Source of the DNA: BRHc4a sp049323915
GTDB taxonomy: Bacteria; Bacillota; Desulfotomaculia; Desulfotomaculales; Desulfocucumaceae
DNA length: 25,704 nucleotides
Assembly: GCA_049323915.1 (NCBI GenBank)
Contig: JBMOPC010000002.1
Coordinates: forward strand, 1-25,704
Direction of reading: 5' to 3'
Shown here: in pieces, positions 1-6,872 of the stretch
Layout of the letters: each line of letters begins with the position of its first letter
Position numbering within the stretch: position 1 is the stretch's first letter
Notes under the pieces: generated by a model
What the model saw: only the letters and a program-made list of their open reading frames with translations
What the model was told of the DNA's origin: nothing
Database searches by the model: none
Translations under genes and position numbers: made by a program

Positions 1-369
1 TCCAGCGCGGCCCAGACCATTGACCGCATCATCGACGTTTTTCCCCCCCACCAGCAGCAGCAGATAAGGGTCCAGCTTGGCAACACCATACAGGGAGTAG
101 TGGCCCAGCAGCTGATTCCGAGGATAGACACGCCGGGGCGGGTGGCGGCCATTGAGATTATGGTGGCTACCCCCGCCATCCGCAACCTTATCCGGGAGGG
201 AAAGACGTACCAGATTATCAGCCAGATCCAGACCGGCGCCAGGTACGGTATGCAATCGCTGGACATGCACTTAAAGACTTTGATGCAAAAAGGAGTCATC
301 AGCAGGGAAGAGGCTTTGAACAGGGCTGCTGATCCAGAGACGCTGCAGAAATTAATGTTTCCGCAATAG
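1..369 (+). CDS. pilT: Type IV pilus retraction ATPase PilT, C-terminal part (5' end outside window)
   Basis: The frame is open from base 1 to the TAG at 367-369, so this is the last 122 residues of a longer protein. PilT is the hexameric cytoplasmic ATPase that drives pilus disassembly and twitching. The fragment starts with a stretch like TIDRIIDVFPPHQQQQIR, typical of the secretion ATPase C-terminal domain. It contains the AIRNLIREGK helix, which is characteristic of PilT and set apart from PilB by its role in retraction, and then the QIQTGARYGMQSLDMHL block that closes the family. The Walker motifs lie upstream of the window. The nearest downstream gene is a pilin-like gene 26 bases away, which fits a pilus operon. 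An internal ATG at 100 is not the start. Identification is by recalled family motifs. Confidence 0.93.
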   Translation, partial: SSAAQTIDRIIDVFPPHQQQQIRVQLGNTIQGVVAQQLIPRIDTPGRVAAIEIMVATPAIRNLIREGKTYQIISQIQTGARYGMQSLDMHLKTLMQKGVISREEALNRAADPETLQKLMFPQ

Positions 370-395
370 ACAATGAAAAAAGAGGTGTGAGTTCT

Positions 396-776
396 GTGAA
401 GGGCAGAAGGGCAGGCGGGGGAGGTCCCGCCCTGTTGGAGCTGCTGGTGCTGGTGACAGTTGCCGGAATACTGGCGGCGACAGCCATACCCATGTATTAC
501 GGATATACCGGAGAGGCGGAAAAAAAAGCCGCCCGGTATGATTTGAAGCTGTTACAGTCTGTCATGGAAAATTATTATGCTGAGAAACAGTATGTGCCAC
601 CCGCCGCCTCCGGGGCGGTAACCGGCTGGGATGCCTCTTACTCCTCCAAATACACTTATGTCCGCAGAGGAGATCATGACTACCGCTTTAAGTCGGTCAA
701 CAGCTTCGGAGGTGTTTATATAAGCATAGACCAGTACGGCGCAATCTCCGAAAGCACGGACAGCAGCACCTTGTAG
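396..776 (+). CDS. Type IV pilin-like protein (prepilin)
   Basis: The product is about 126 residues: a short basic, glycine-rich leader, then a type III signal region GPALLELLVLVTVAGILAATAIP followed in the same helix by polar residues. If cleavage follows Gly10, Glu is at mature position 5 as in type IV pilins and pseudopilins. The residue after the cleavage point is Pro rather than the usual Phe or Met, which is odd. The C-terminal half is a small Tyr/Ser/Gly-rich globular domain without cysteines, ending in SESTDSSTL. I place the start at GTG 396 because AGAGG at 381-385 is correctly spaced from it; GTG 387 is also in frame but lies on the SD. It follows pilT and precedes the O-antigen-ligase-like gene. 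It could be a major pilin, a minor pilin or a competence pseudopilin. Confidence 0.75.
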   Translation: MKGRRAGGGGPALLELLVLVTVAGILAATAIPMYYGYTGEAEKKAARYDLKLLQSVMENYYAEKQYVPPAASGAVTGWDASYSSKYTYVRRGDHDYRFKSVNSFGGVYISIDQYGAISESTDSSTL

Positions 777-843
777 AATTTCAAGAGGTCCGACGGCACA
801 GGCGGTCTTTCAATATCATATCAAAAACAACCGGAGGTCTGGG

Positions 844-3120
844 ATGATAGAAAGGGGCGGAATACCTGACGGCCGTTTCCCTTTGGCCGGCCAGCTGATT
901 TTTTTGTTGCTGCTGTTTCTGATTGCAGCTCCGCCATTTTTCAAGGGGCTCTTTTTTTACGAGGATATGTGGAATTACATTATCCTGGCGGTTTCAGTCT
1001 TTATACCGGCCATGATATTCAGGTCCGGCCGGAGGGAAATGAAATTCGATGTTATCGATTATCTTATGCTGGCCTTGCCTCTGGTCTATGTTATATCCTC
1101 CATAAGGCCGGTTTATTTATATTTTTCCATCAATGAAACCCTCCGGTATATTATTTTTTTTCTGATCTACTACATGGTTTCACGTCTTGCCGCCAGCGGG
1201 CGGAGAATCGAAGCGGTTATCGCCGCGCTGTATGTTTCGGGACTGGTTGTGGCCGCTGCCTGTATTCCAATGGCCCTGGGGGTGTTCACTTATACCGGGG
1301 GATTCACCGGGCTGTTTACGTCTTTTTTCCAGTATAAAAACACCCTGGCGGCTTTTTTGGGGGCTGTCCTTTTTCTTGGGCTTTATCTTTGGAAAAACCG
1401 AATGGTTGAGTCAGGCTGGATAATCACCCTTGCCAATTTCACAATTATGTTCGGCATGAGGGGGGCCAGTTCCAGGGGGGGGGTTCTGGCCTTTTGCGCC
1501 GCACTGCTGCTGATGAGTATTTTGAGTCACAAAAAAAGGGACCTGTCCCTTCACCTTTACCTCATCATGCTTGCAGCGCTGACACAGTTTTCGGTGCCAC
1601 TGTTCATAGGGCTTGTCAATCTCGGGCACGGGGTGTGGGCGCTGCCGGTCTTTGCGGCTGCCATGGCCGTGGCCGCACTGTCCGACCGCTTCATGGCCGC
1701 CAGGGGAATATATACGGCCGGGCTTGGAAAAAAAGCGGCTTATATCGCCCTCACCCTGTTGCTGGTTATCCTCCTGATATCAGGCACCGTGTTTGATTCC
1801 ACCTATTTCACCGGCGTGATCGAGAGCCCTTCAGCCGAAATCCAGACCGGGGGTGGGACCGACCCGGTGAATTTCTGGTACAGGCTCTACTACGACCTGG
1901 ATGCCCTCGAAATGGCGGCTGAAAGACCCCTGTCCGGGTGGGGCGGAGGGGGATGGCAGGTGGCGTACAGGTATTACCAGGACTTCCTGTACAACACCAA
2001 GAGGATTCACAATCACTTTCTGGAGGTGCTGGTGGAGTCCGGACTGCCCGGTTTTGCTGCATTTACAGGGCTGTGGGCACTGTTTGCAGTCAGGTCGGCT
2101 TACCTGTACAGAAAAAAGTACGCGGAAACCCCGGAGGGGGATATGTGCCTTTTTGTCTTTCTGTCGGCCGCCACGTTGGGATTGCACAGCATGATAGATT
2201 TTTCCCTTTCATTTCTTTCGGTGCTGGTGTTCACCGGCGCCCTCTTCGGGATTATCAGGGCGGTTTCAGGCGGGGATCGGGAGGGGCGCAGGTCTTCAGG
2301 CCTTTTTTTCAGGGGCGGGGTGGTAATTGTTTCAGTTATGGCTCTCATTGCATCCTCAGTTCAGCTTGAGGCGCACCAGAGATTCACCTCCGCCGAAAGC
2401 CGGGCCCGGGAGAAGGACGCAGGGGCCGGGAGTATATTTGAAGAGGCCCTGAGGCTAAATGGCTGGAACAGCAATTATCACCTCAAATACGCCCGGCACC
2501 TCCAGCGGGAAGGAGATGTGGAAGGGGCGTACAGGCACGCGGTTAAGGCCGTGGAGCTGAACCCCTACCTGGGACTGGCGTATTTTCACGCCTCCCGCTA
2601 CGCATCGGAACTGGGACGCCATTCCCAGGCGGTTATTCCGGCAGGACAGGCACTGAAGGTTTTTCCTTTTCAGTTGAACTGGTACGGCAACCTGTCCCGC
2701 ATTTACTATAACGCCGGGGCATATTACCTGATGGAGGGGAATCCGGCGGAGGCCGGCAGGTATTTTAAGCTGGCGGCGGGGGTGGCTGCCGGGGTGCAGG
2801 GAATCATCGACAGCATGCCCGAGAAAAAGAAAAAAATGTGGATATCCCCCCCCCGGCTGGAAGTGCCCCCGGAGGCTTATCTGTACTCCGGCGCCGGCGC
2901 CTGTCTCTCTGGAGACAGGGCGGCCGGCGAGGGTTTCCTGCTGTCGGCGGCCTCATATGATGACACGGCTGTGGAGGCAAATCTATGGCTGGCGGTTATC
3001 AACAGGGAAGACAAACTCCTTGGCGATATGTACCTTAACAGGGCTCTGAAGCTGGACAGTGAGGTTGTTCCACTTTATAACAACATCAAGACACTGGCGG
3101 AGAAGGCGAATTTGAGATAA
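844..3120 (+). CDS. O-antigen ligase/polymerase-family membrane protein with C-terminal TPR repeats
   Basis: This 758-residue protein starts at ATG 844 with GGAGGT at 833-838. Residues 1-510 hold about a dozen hydrophobic segments. A large extracytoplasmic loop near 320-400 carries RIHNHFLEVLVESGLPG (His389, His391), the signature region of the Wzy_C (O-antigen ligase) family, and SRGG around Arg211 is the other conserved basic spot. Residues about 525-758 form TPR-like helices (for example EGAYRHAVKAVELNPY). WaaL ligases, Wzy polymerases and PglL/PilO-type protein O-glycosyltransferases share this architecture, so the acceptor cannot be read from sequence. The gene directly follows the pilin-like gene and is separated from the glycan cluster by the infC operon. 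It may ligate the undecaprenyl-linked glycan to pilin, or polymerise it. Confidence 0.8.
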   Translation: MIERGGIPDGRFPLAGQLIFLLLLFLIAAPPFFKGLFFYEDMWNYIILAVSVFIPAMIFRSGRREMKFDVIDYLMLALPLVYVISSIRPVYLYFSINETLRYIIFFLIYYMVSRLAASGRRIEAVIAALYVSGLVVAAACIPMALGVFTYTGGFTGLFTSFFQYKNTLAAFLGAVLFLGLYLWKNRMVESGWIITLANFTIMFGMRGASSRGGVLAFCAALLLMSILSHKKRDLSLHLYLIMLAALTQFSVPLFIGLVNLGHGVWALPVFAAAMAVAALSDRFMAARGIYTAGLGKKAAYIALTLLLVILLISGTVFDSTYFTGVIESPSAEIQTGGGTDPVNFWYRLYYDLDALEMAAERPLSGWGGGGWQVAYRYYQDFLYNTKRIHNHFLEVLVESGLPGFAAFTGLWALFAVRSAYLYRKKYAETPEGDMCLFVFLSAATLGLHSMIDFSLSFLSVLVFTGALFGIIRAVSGGDREGRRSSGLFFRGGVVIVSVMALIASSVQLEAHQRFTSAESRAREKDAGAGSIFEEALRLNGWNSNYHLKYARHLQREGDVEGAYRHAVKAVELNPYLGLAYFHASRYASELGRHSQAVIPAGQALKVFPFQLNWYGNLSRIYYNAGAYYLMEGNPAEAGRYFKLAAGVAAGVQGIIDSMPEKKKKMWISPPRLEVPPEAYLYSGAGACLSGDRAAGEGFLLSAASYDDTAVEANLWLAVINREDKLLGDMYLNRALKLDSEVVPLYNNIKTLAEKANLR

Positions 3121-3128
3121 TAATATTC

Positions 3129-3157
3129 TTGACTAAAGTAGAAAGATATGTTAAAAT
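3129..3157 (+). promoter_or_regulatory. Promoter of the infC operon
   Basis: TTGACT (3129-3134) and TAAAAT (3152-3157) are separated by exactly 17 bases, and TG at 3149-3150 makes an extended -10 (TGnTAAAAT). Transcription would start near 3164, just ahead of the structured leader. It is a sigma-A type promoter lying between the stop of the ligase-like gene and the leader. Confidence 0.8.
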
Positions 3158-3171
3158 TTCTTTTGTTCATG

Positions 3172-3317
3172 GTAAGTAGAAGCCATCCGCTTCTCACCCG
3201 GCGGCGCATTAAGGCTGTCAGACCGGGTAGGCAACAGTCAGCAAAAGAAAAAAGAAATCGGTAGTTTTTTTTCTTTTGTCTTTATGCGGGTGGTAATCCC
3301 GCTTTCTTTATTTTTTT
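3172..3317 (+). ncRNA. L20-type autoregulatory leader with attenuator
   Basis: The 5' leader between the promoter and infC folds into successive stems: AGAAGC/GCTTCT (3178-3194), ACCCGG/CCGGGT (3196-3228), a 12 bp A-rich/T-rich stem CAAAAGAAAAAA with TTTTTTCTTTTG (3242-3278), and finally the GCGGG/CCCGC hairpin before a T-tract. This position and layout match the ribosomal protein L20 leader known from Bacillota, where L20 bound to the leader favours premature termination. The assignment rests on position and on recalled features of the family. A covariance-model scan with the L20 leader model would settle it. Confidence 0.75.
3286..3317 (+). terminator. Attenuator hairpin before infC
   Basis: GCGGG (3286-3290) pairs with CCCGC (3298-3302) around a seven-base loop, followed by TTTCTTTATTTTTTT. 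It ends three bases before the infC ribosome binding site, so it must be conditional and act as the attenuator of the L20-type leader. Confidence 0.8.
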
Positions 3318-3332
3318 ACGGAGGTGATATAT

Positions 3333-3857
3333 ATTACCAAAGATTTTCGTATCAATGAGGAAATCCGTGTCCGCGAAATAAGGCTGGTGGACAATGACGG
3401 AAACCAGCTCGGGATCATGCCCACCCGCGAGGCGTTGAAAATTGCCGAAGAAAGGCAGCTTGACCTGGTGGAGATAGCCCCTCAGGCCAAGCCTCCGGTT
3501 TGCCGGATCATGGATTTTGGCAAATATAAGTATGAACAGAGCAAGAGAGAGAAAGAGGCGAGGAAGAAGCAGAAAATAATTGACATAAAAGAAGTTAAAT
3601 TGAGACCTAATATAGAAGATCATGATTTCCTGGTGAAGGCCAAAAACGCCGCCCGCTTCCTGAAGGACGGCGACAAGGTAAAGGCCACCATTATCTTTCG
3701 CGGCCGTGAAATAGTCCATACCCAGTTGGGCAGGCAGCTTCTGGTGAGGCTGGCCGAAGATCTGAAGGATCTCTGCAATGTGGAGAGACAGCCTAAACTG
3801 GAAGGCAAAAATATGATAATGATACTTACGCCAAAGCATGATATAAAACAGGACTAG
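3333..3857 (+). CDS. infC: Translation initiation factor IF-3 (apparent AUU start)
   Basis: IF-3 binds the 30S subunit, proofreads initiator tRNA pairing and prevents subunit joining. The 174-residue product starts TKDFRINEEIRVREIRLVDNDGNQLGIM, the standard N-domain, and continues through the lysine-rich linker (KYKYEQSKREKEARKKQK) into the C-domain ending near KNMIMILTPK. The length is normal. I place the start at ATT 3333 because GGAGGTGAT at 3320-3328 is a near-perfect SD eight bases upstream. The in-frame GTG at 3324 lies within that SD and cannot be used with it. AUU starts are established for infC in other bacteria, where IF-3 represses its own synthesis. It is first in the infC-rpmI-rplT operon behind the attenuator leader. 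Confidence 0.97.
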   Translation: MTKDFRINEEIRVREIRLVDNDGNQLGIMPTREALKIAEERQLDLVEIAPQAKPPVCRIMDFGKYKYEQSKREKEARKKQKIIDIKEVKLRPNIEDHDFLVKAKNAARFLKDGDKVKATIIFRGREIVHTQLGRQLLVRLAEDLKDLCNVERQPKLEGKNMIMILTPKHDIKQD

Positions 3858-3874
3858 AGAGGAGAATTCGCTAC

Positions 3875-4069
3875 ATGCCTAAGATCAAGACGCACCGGGG
3901 CGCCGCCAAAAGGTTCAAAAAGACGGGTACCGGAAAATTTAAGGGTTCTCATGCCTTCCACAGCCACATCCTGGGCAAGAAAACGGCAAAGCGTAAGAGA
4001 AACCTCAGAAAATCCATTATAGTGCATCCGACCGACCAGCACAAACTGGAAAGAATACTTCCCTATTAA
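3875..4069 (+). CDS. rpmI: 50S ribosomal protein L35
   Basis: The 64-residue, strongly basic protein begins MPKIKTHRGAAKRFKKTGTGK and contains the H-I-L-GKKTAKRKRNLRK block of L35, a small protein of the large ribosomal subunit. Length and sequence are canonical. AGAGGAG lies upstream at 3857-3863 and the gene starts 17 bases after the infC stop, in the standard infC-rpmI-rplT order. Expression should follow the L20-type leader. Confidence 0.98.
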   Translation: MPKIKTHRGAAKRFKKTGTGKFKGSHAFHSHILGKKTAKRKRNLRKSIIVHPTDQHKLERILPY

Positions 4070-4105
4070 TTAGCCCAAAACATGTGAACTTGAGGAGGGA
4101 TATTT

Positions 4106-4459
4106 ATGCCACGGGCTAAAAGCAGTGTGGTTTCAAGAAATAGACACAGGAAGGTACTCAAGCTGGCCAAAGGGTACAGGGGATCCAAAAGCAAGCTTTA
4201 CAGGGTGGCCAAAAACCAGCTTCTTAAATCCCTTGCATACGCTTACAGGGACAGGAGGAACAAGAAAAGGGAATTCCGCAGGCTGTGGATTGCCCGCATA
4301 AACGCCGCCGCCAGGATGAACGGAATTTCTTACAGCAAGTTTATGAACGGCCTTAAGCAGGCCGGGGTGAATATAAACCGCAAGATGCTGGCCGAGCTGG
4401 CGGTAAACGACACCGGGGCCTTCGGGCAACTGGTGGAAATGGCCAAATCAAAACTGTAA
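4106..4459 (+). CDS. rplT: 50S ribosomal protein L20
   Basis: The 117-residue basic protein begins MPRAKSSVVSRNRHRKVLKLAKGY, which is the L20 signature, and continues with RDRRNKKREFRRLWIARINAA and the final helix. L20 binds 23S rRNA early in 50S assembly and in Bacillota represses its own operon through the leader RNA seen at 3172-3317. GAGGAGGG just upstream is a strong ribosome binding site. It is the last gene of the operon, followed 15 bases later by a hairpin terminator. The length is normal and nothing is unusual in the sequence. Confidence 0.98.
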   Translation: MPRAKSSVVSRNRHRKVLKLAKGYRGSKSKLYRVAKNQLLKSLAYAYRDRRNKKREFRRLWIARINAAARMNGISYSKFMNGLKQAGVNINRKMLAELAVNDTGAFGQLVEMAKSKL

Positions 4460-4474
4460 AAAAAAATTACCTTT

Positions 4475-4500
4475 AAAAGCATGGCAGTTGCCATGCTTTT
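4475..4500 (+). terminator. Terminator after rplT
   Basis: AAAAGCATGGCA (4475-4486) and TGCCATGCTTTT (4489-4500) are perfect inverse complements, giving a hairpin of about ten pairs with a short loop, an A-tract before it and a T-tract inside its 3' arm. It starts 15 bases after the rplT stop. Confidence 0.8.
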
Positions 4501-4543
4501 ACCATAAATGGCAGTAATTACAATATGCCGGGGGGGGTTAGTT

Positions 4544-4572
4544 TTGACAATGGTGTGCCGAATTATTGTAGT
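4544..4572 (+). promoter_or_regulatory. Candidate promoter of the rRNA methyltransferase/polysaccharide operon
   Basis: A perfect TTGACA (4544-4549) is followed after 17 bases by TGTAGT (4567-4572, four of six consensus positions). A run of eight G lies just upstream (4530-4537). ACAAT (4547-4551) and ATTGT (4565-4569) form a dyad over the spacer and could be an operator. About 100 AT-rich leader bases precede the gene. The -10 is weak. Confidence 0.5.
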
Positions 4573-4675
4573 AAAATATTCGATAATAGATATATAAAGA
4601 AAATGAGAAAAATAAAACGAAAAATAGAACTTTTTACCTATTGAAACAGAGTCCTCCGACTGAAAGGATATGTAT

Positions 4676-5509
4676 ATGGAACCACTAAAAAGCATGCAAA
4701 ACAGCTTTATAAAACAGCTTGTGAAACTGAAAAAGAGAAAGTACAGAGAGCAGGAGGGCCGGTTTGTCATCGAAGGCCTCAGATTTGTGGAGGAGGCTTT
4801 GAAGTCCGGCTGGCCGGTGGAGAACATAATATACTGCGACGATTTCGCAGGCTCGGAGCGGGGGGCTGATCTCCTGGACCGGGCTTTAAAAGAAAATGTT
4901 AAAACTACGCCGGTGGAGAAAAAAATACTGTATGACCTTGCATCCACCGAGACCCCCCAGGGAGTGCTGGCTTTGTGCGGAATGAAGCGCTGGCGGCTGA
5001 GCGACCTTGCGGGAACGGGCAGGGCCGGGCGGACAGGAAGCGGTCCCCTTCTTGTGGTGGCGGACGGGGTCAGCGATCCGGGCAACCTGGGGACAATCAT
5101 CAGGAGCGCTGACGCCTTCGGGGCCTGCGGGGCCGTGCTCACCAGGGGAACCGTCGACCTGTACAACAGCAAAACACTGAGGGCTACAATGGGATCGGTC
5201 TTTCACCTTCCCGTGCCTGGAAATGTCGGCCCGGACGAAATAGCCGGACATCTGGTGAATACTGGTATCAGCCTCCTGGTGGGGGTTCCGGAGGGAGGCG
5301 CGCCGTTAAGCCGGATGGATCTCAGAAGGCCTCTGGCCCTAGTGGTGGGAAGCGAGGCAGACGGCCCGTCCCGGGAGCTATTATCCCTCCCTCACGAAAA
5401 GGTTTCAATCCCCATGACCGGAAGGGCCGAGTCCCTGAATGCCGGGGTGGCCGCCTCTATAATGCTTTACGAGATAGCCCGCCAGGCGAATATGGAGGTT
5501 GGAGGTTAG
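4676..5509 (+). CDS. TrmH/SpoU-family rRNA (guanosine-2'-O-)methyltransferase
   Basis: SPOUT methyltransferases transfer a methyl group from SAM to the ribose 2'-OH of RNA. The 277-residue product has an N-terminal substrate-binding domain (SMQNSFIKQLVKLKKRKYR, then GRFVIEGLRFVEEAL). The three knot motifs follow: DGVSDPGNLGTIIRSADAFG, LALVVGSEADGPS and VSIPMTGRAESLNAGVAASI. This resembles the 23S rRNA methyltransferases commonly found next to rplT in Bacillota. ATG 4676 is preferred because AAGGA at 4664-4668 is well spaced from it, whereas ATG 4670 lies almost on the SD. The stop is three bases before the flippase start, and the flippase SD (GGAGG 5501-5505) lies inside this gene, so the two are probably co-translated. 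The exact target nucleotide is unknown. Confidence 0.92.
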   Translation: MEPLKSMQNSFIKQLVKLKKRKYREQEGRFVIEGLRFVEEALKSGWPVENIIYCDDFAGSERGADLLDRALKENVKTTPVEKKILYDLASTETPQGVLALCGMKRWRLSDLAGTGRAGRTGSGPLLVVADGVSDPGNLGTIIRSADAFGACGAVLTRGTVDLYNSKTLRATMGSVFHLPVPGNVGPDEIAGHLVNTGISLLVGVPEGGAPLSRMDLRRPLALVVGSEADGPSRELLSLPHEKVSIPMTGRAESLNAGVAASIMLYEIARQANMEVGG

Positions 5510-5512
5510 GGG

Positions 5513-6790
5513 GTGGAAGCCGGATCTAAAAAGATTATCGCCAACATAGCCTGGCTGTTTCTTGACAAAGCTATACACATGACAGTGGGGCTTGTGGTAG
5601 GGGTCTGGGTGACCCGTTACCTCGGACCTGAGCAATTCGGGCTGTTAAGCTATGCCCAGGCCTACGTCACCCTGTTCTCGGCCGTTGCATCCATGGGGCT
5701 GGACGGCATTGTGGTAAGGAATATTGTAAGAGACCCAGGCAGGGCCGGGGTTATTCTGGGGTCGGCTTTTATTCTGAAAATTGCGGGCGGAGTTTTTGCT
5801 TTATTTCTTGCTACCGGAACCATCTGGATCTTCTACCCTGAAGACATGCTTACTCGTTGGCTGGTTGGCATAATTGCGGCAGGTGCGATCTTTCATGCCT
5901 TTGATACTATCGACTTCTGGTTTCAGGCCAATGTATCATCAAAGTATACGGTTTATGCCAAAAGCCTTTCCTTTCTGTTAATTTCAACGCTCAAGATTTT
6001 CCTTATCATCGGTAATGCCCCCCTGATTGCCTTTGCCTGGGCCGGTCTGGCCGAGGTTGTTATAGGGGCGATGGGGATGGTGGCTGCTTACCGTGCAAGG
6101 GGGTATAGAATAACCGGGTGGCGTGTCAGCGCAGTTGTGGGGAGGGATCTTATCAGGGACAGCTGGCCGATGATATTATCCGGGCTGGTGGTTATGGTCT
6201 ACATGCGCGTCGATCAGATAATGCTGGGCGGGATGATTGGGCCTGAAGCTGTTGGAATTTACGCCGCCGCCACACGGATATCCGAAATATGGTATTTTAT
6301 CCCCACGGCTATAATTACTTCGGTGTTCCCTTCGATTATTAAGGCTAGGCAGGTAAGTGAGGCTCTTTACAACCGCCGGCTTCAAGTGCTGTTCAATCTT
6401 ATGGTGGGACTGGCTTACGCCATTACCCTTCCAATGACGTTCATGTCCGACTGGGTTGTCAGCCTGCTCTACGGGAATGATTTTCTGGAGTCCGGGCCCG
6501 TGCTGTCCATCCATATCTGGGCGTCGGTTTTTGTTTTTCTGCAAATTTCCACCGGGAGCTGGTATATAAACGAAAACCTTCATGTGGAGGCCTTTCTAAG
6601 GTATCTCACAGGTGCAGTTTTAAACATAGTTTTAAATTTGTTCCTGATTCCTGTTTTCGGCGCTAAAGGCGCTGCCATTGCCACCATATGTTCCTTTGCT
6701 GTGGTTGTACTTCTACCCGCGGTCTTTTCCGGTCCGTACAGAAAAATTTTTCCCGCAATCCTTAGGGCTATTTTTTTAAAGTGGGTTTAA
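5513..6790 (+). CDS. Wzx-like polysaccharide flippase (MOP superfamily)
   Basis: The 425-residue membrane protein carries about 12 hydrophobic segments. Its N-terminus (KKIIANIAWLFLDKAIHM, then GVWVTRYLGPEQFGLLSYAQ) is the hallmark of RfbX/Wzx polysaccharide biosynthesis proteins. A central segment VYMRVDQIMLGGMIGPEAVGIYAAA is also typical. Such proteins move undecaprenyl-pyrophosphate-linked oligosaccharides across the cytoplasmic membrane. The GTG start at 5513 is set by GGAGG at 5501-5505. It is the first gene of the sugar cluster and is tightly linked to the upstream rRNA methyltransferase. The repeat unit it carries probably includes fucose, since gmd and fcl follow. The length is slightly short for the family but complete. 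Confidence 0.92.
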   Translation: MEAGSKKIIANIAWLFLDKAIHMTVGLVVGVWVTRYLGPEQFGLLSYAQAYVTLFSAVASMGLDGIVVRNIVRDPGRAGVILGSAFILKIAGGVFALFLATGTIWIFYPEDMLTRWLVGIIAAGAIFHAFDTIDFWFQANVSSKYTVYAKSLSFLLISTLKIFLIIGNAPLIAFAWAGLAEVVIGAMGMVAAYRARGYRITGWRVSAVVGRDLIRDSWPMILSGLVVMVYMRVDQIMLGGMIGPEAVGIYAAATRISEIWYFIPTAIITSVFPSIIKARQVSEALYNRRLQVLFNLMVGLAYAITLPMTFMSDWVVSLLYGNDFLESGPVLSIHIWASVFVFLQISTGSWYINENLHVEAFLRYLTGAVLNIVLNLFLIPVFGAKGAAIATICSFAVVVLLPAVFSGPYRKIFPAILRAIFLKWV

Positions 6791-6872
6791 AATGATGAGG
6801 ATAACGATTTCGATTTGTTGCGCGATGGGACGGTGACACCTTCATTAAAAGGCTGAAGAGGTTTAGGGTATT

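Noticed and set aside
4530..4537. G8 homopolymer as a phase-variation switch
   Set aside because: It lies upstream of the -35, not in the promoter spacer or in a coding frame, so length changes would have no clear effect.
4551..4598. Short ATG frame (MVCRIIVVKYSIIDI) near the candidate promoter at 4544
   Set aside because: It begins inside the promoter spacer and has no correctly spaced SD; the G8 tract is too far upstream.
4330..5172. 280-codon open frame on the minus strand opposite rplT and the rRNA methyltransferase
   Set aside because: It lies across two clear plus-strand genes and an AT-rich promoter region, and its translation is Ser/Pro-rich and low in complexity, typical of a shadow frame.
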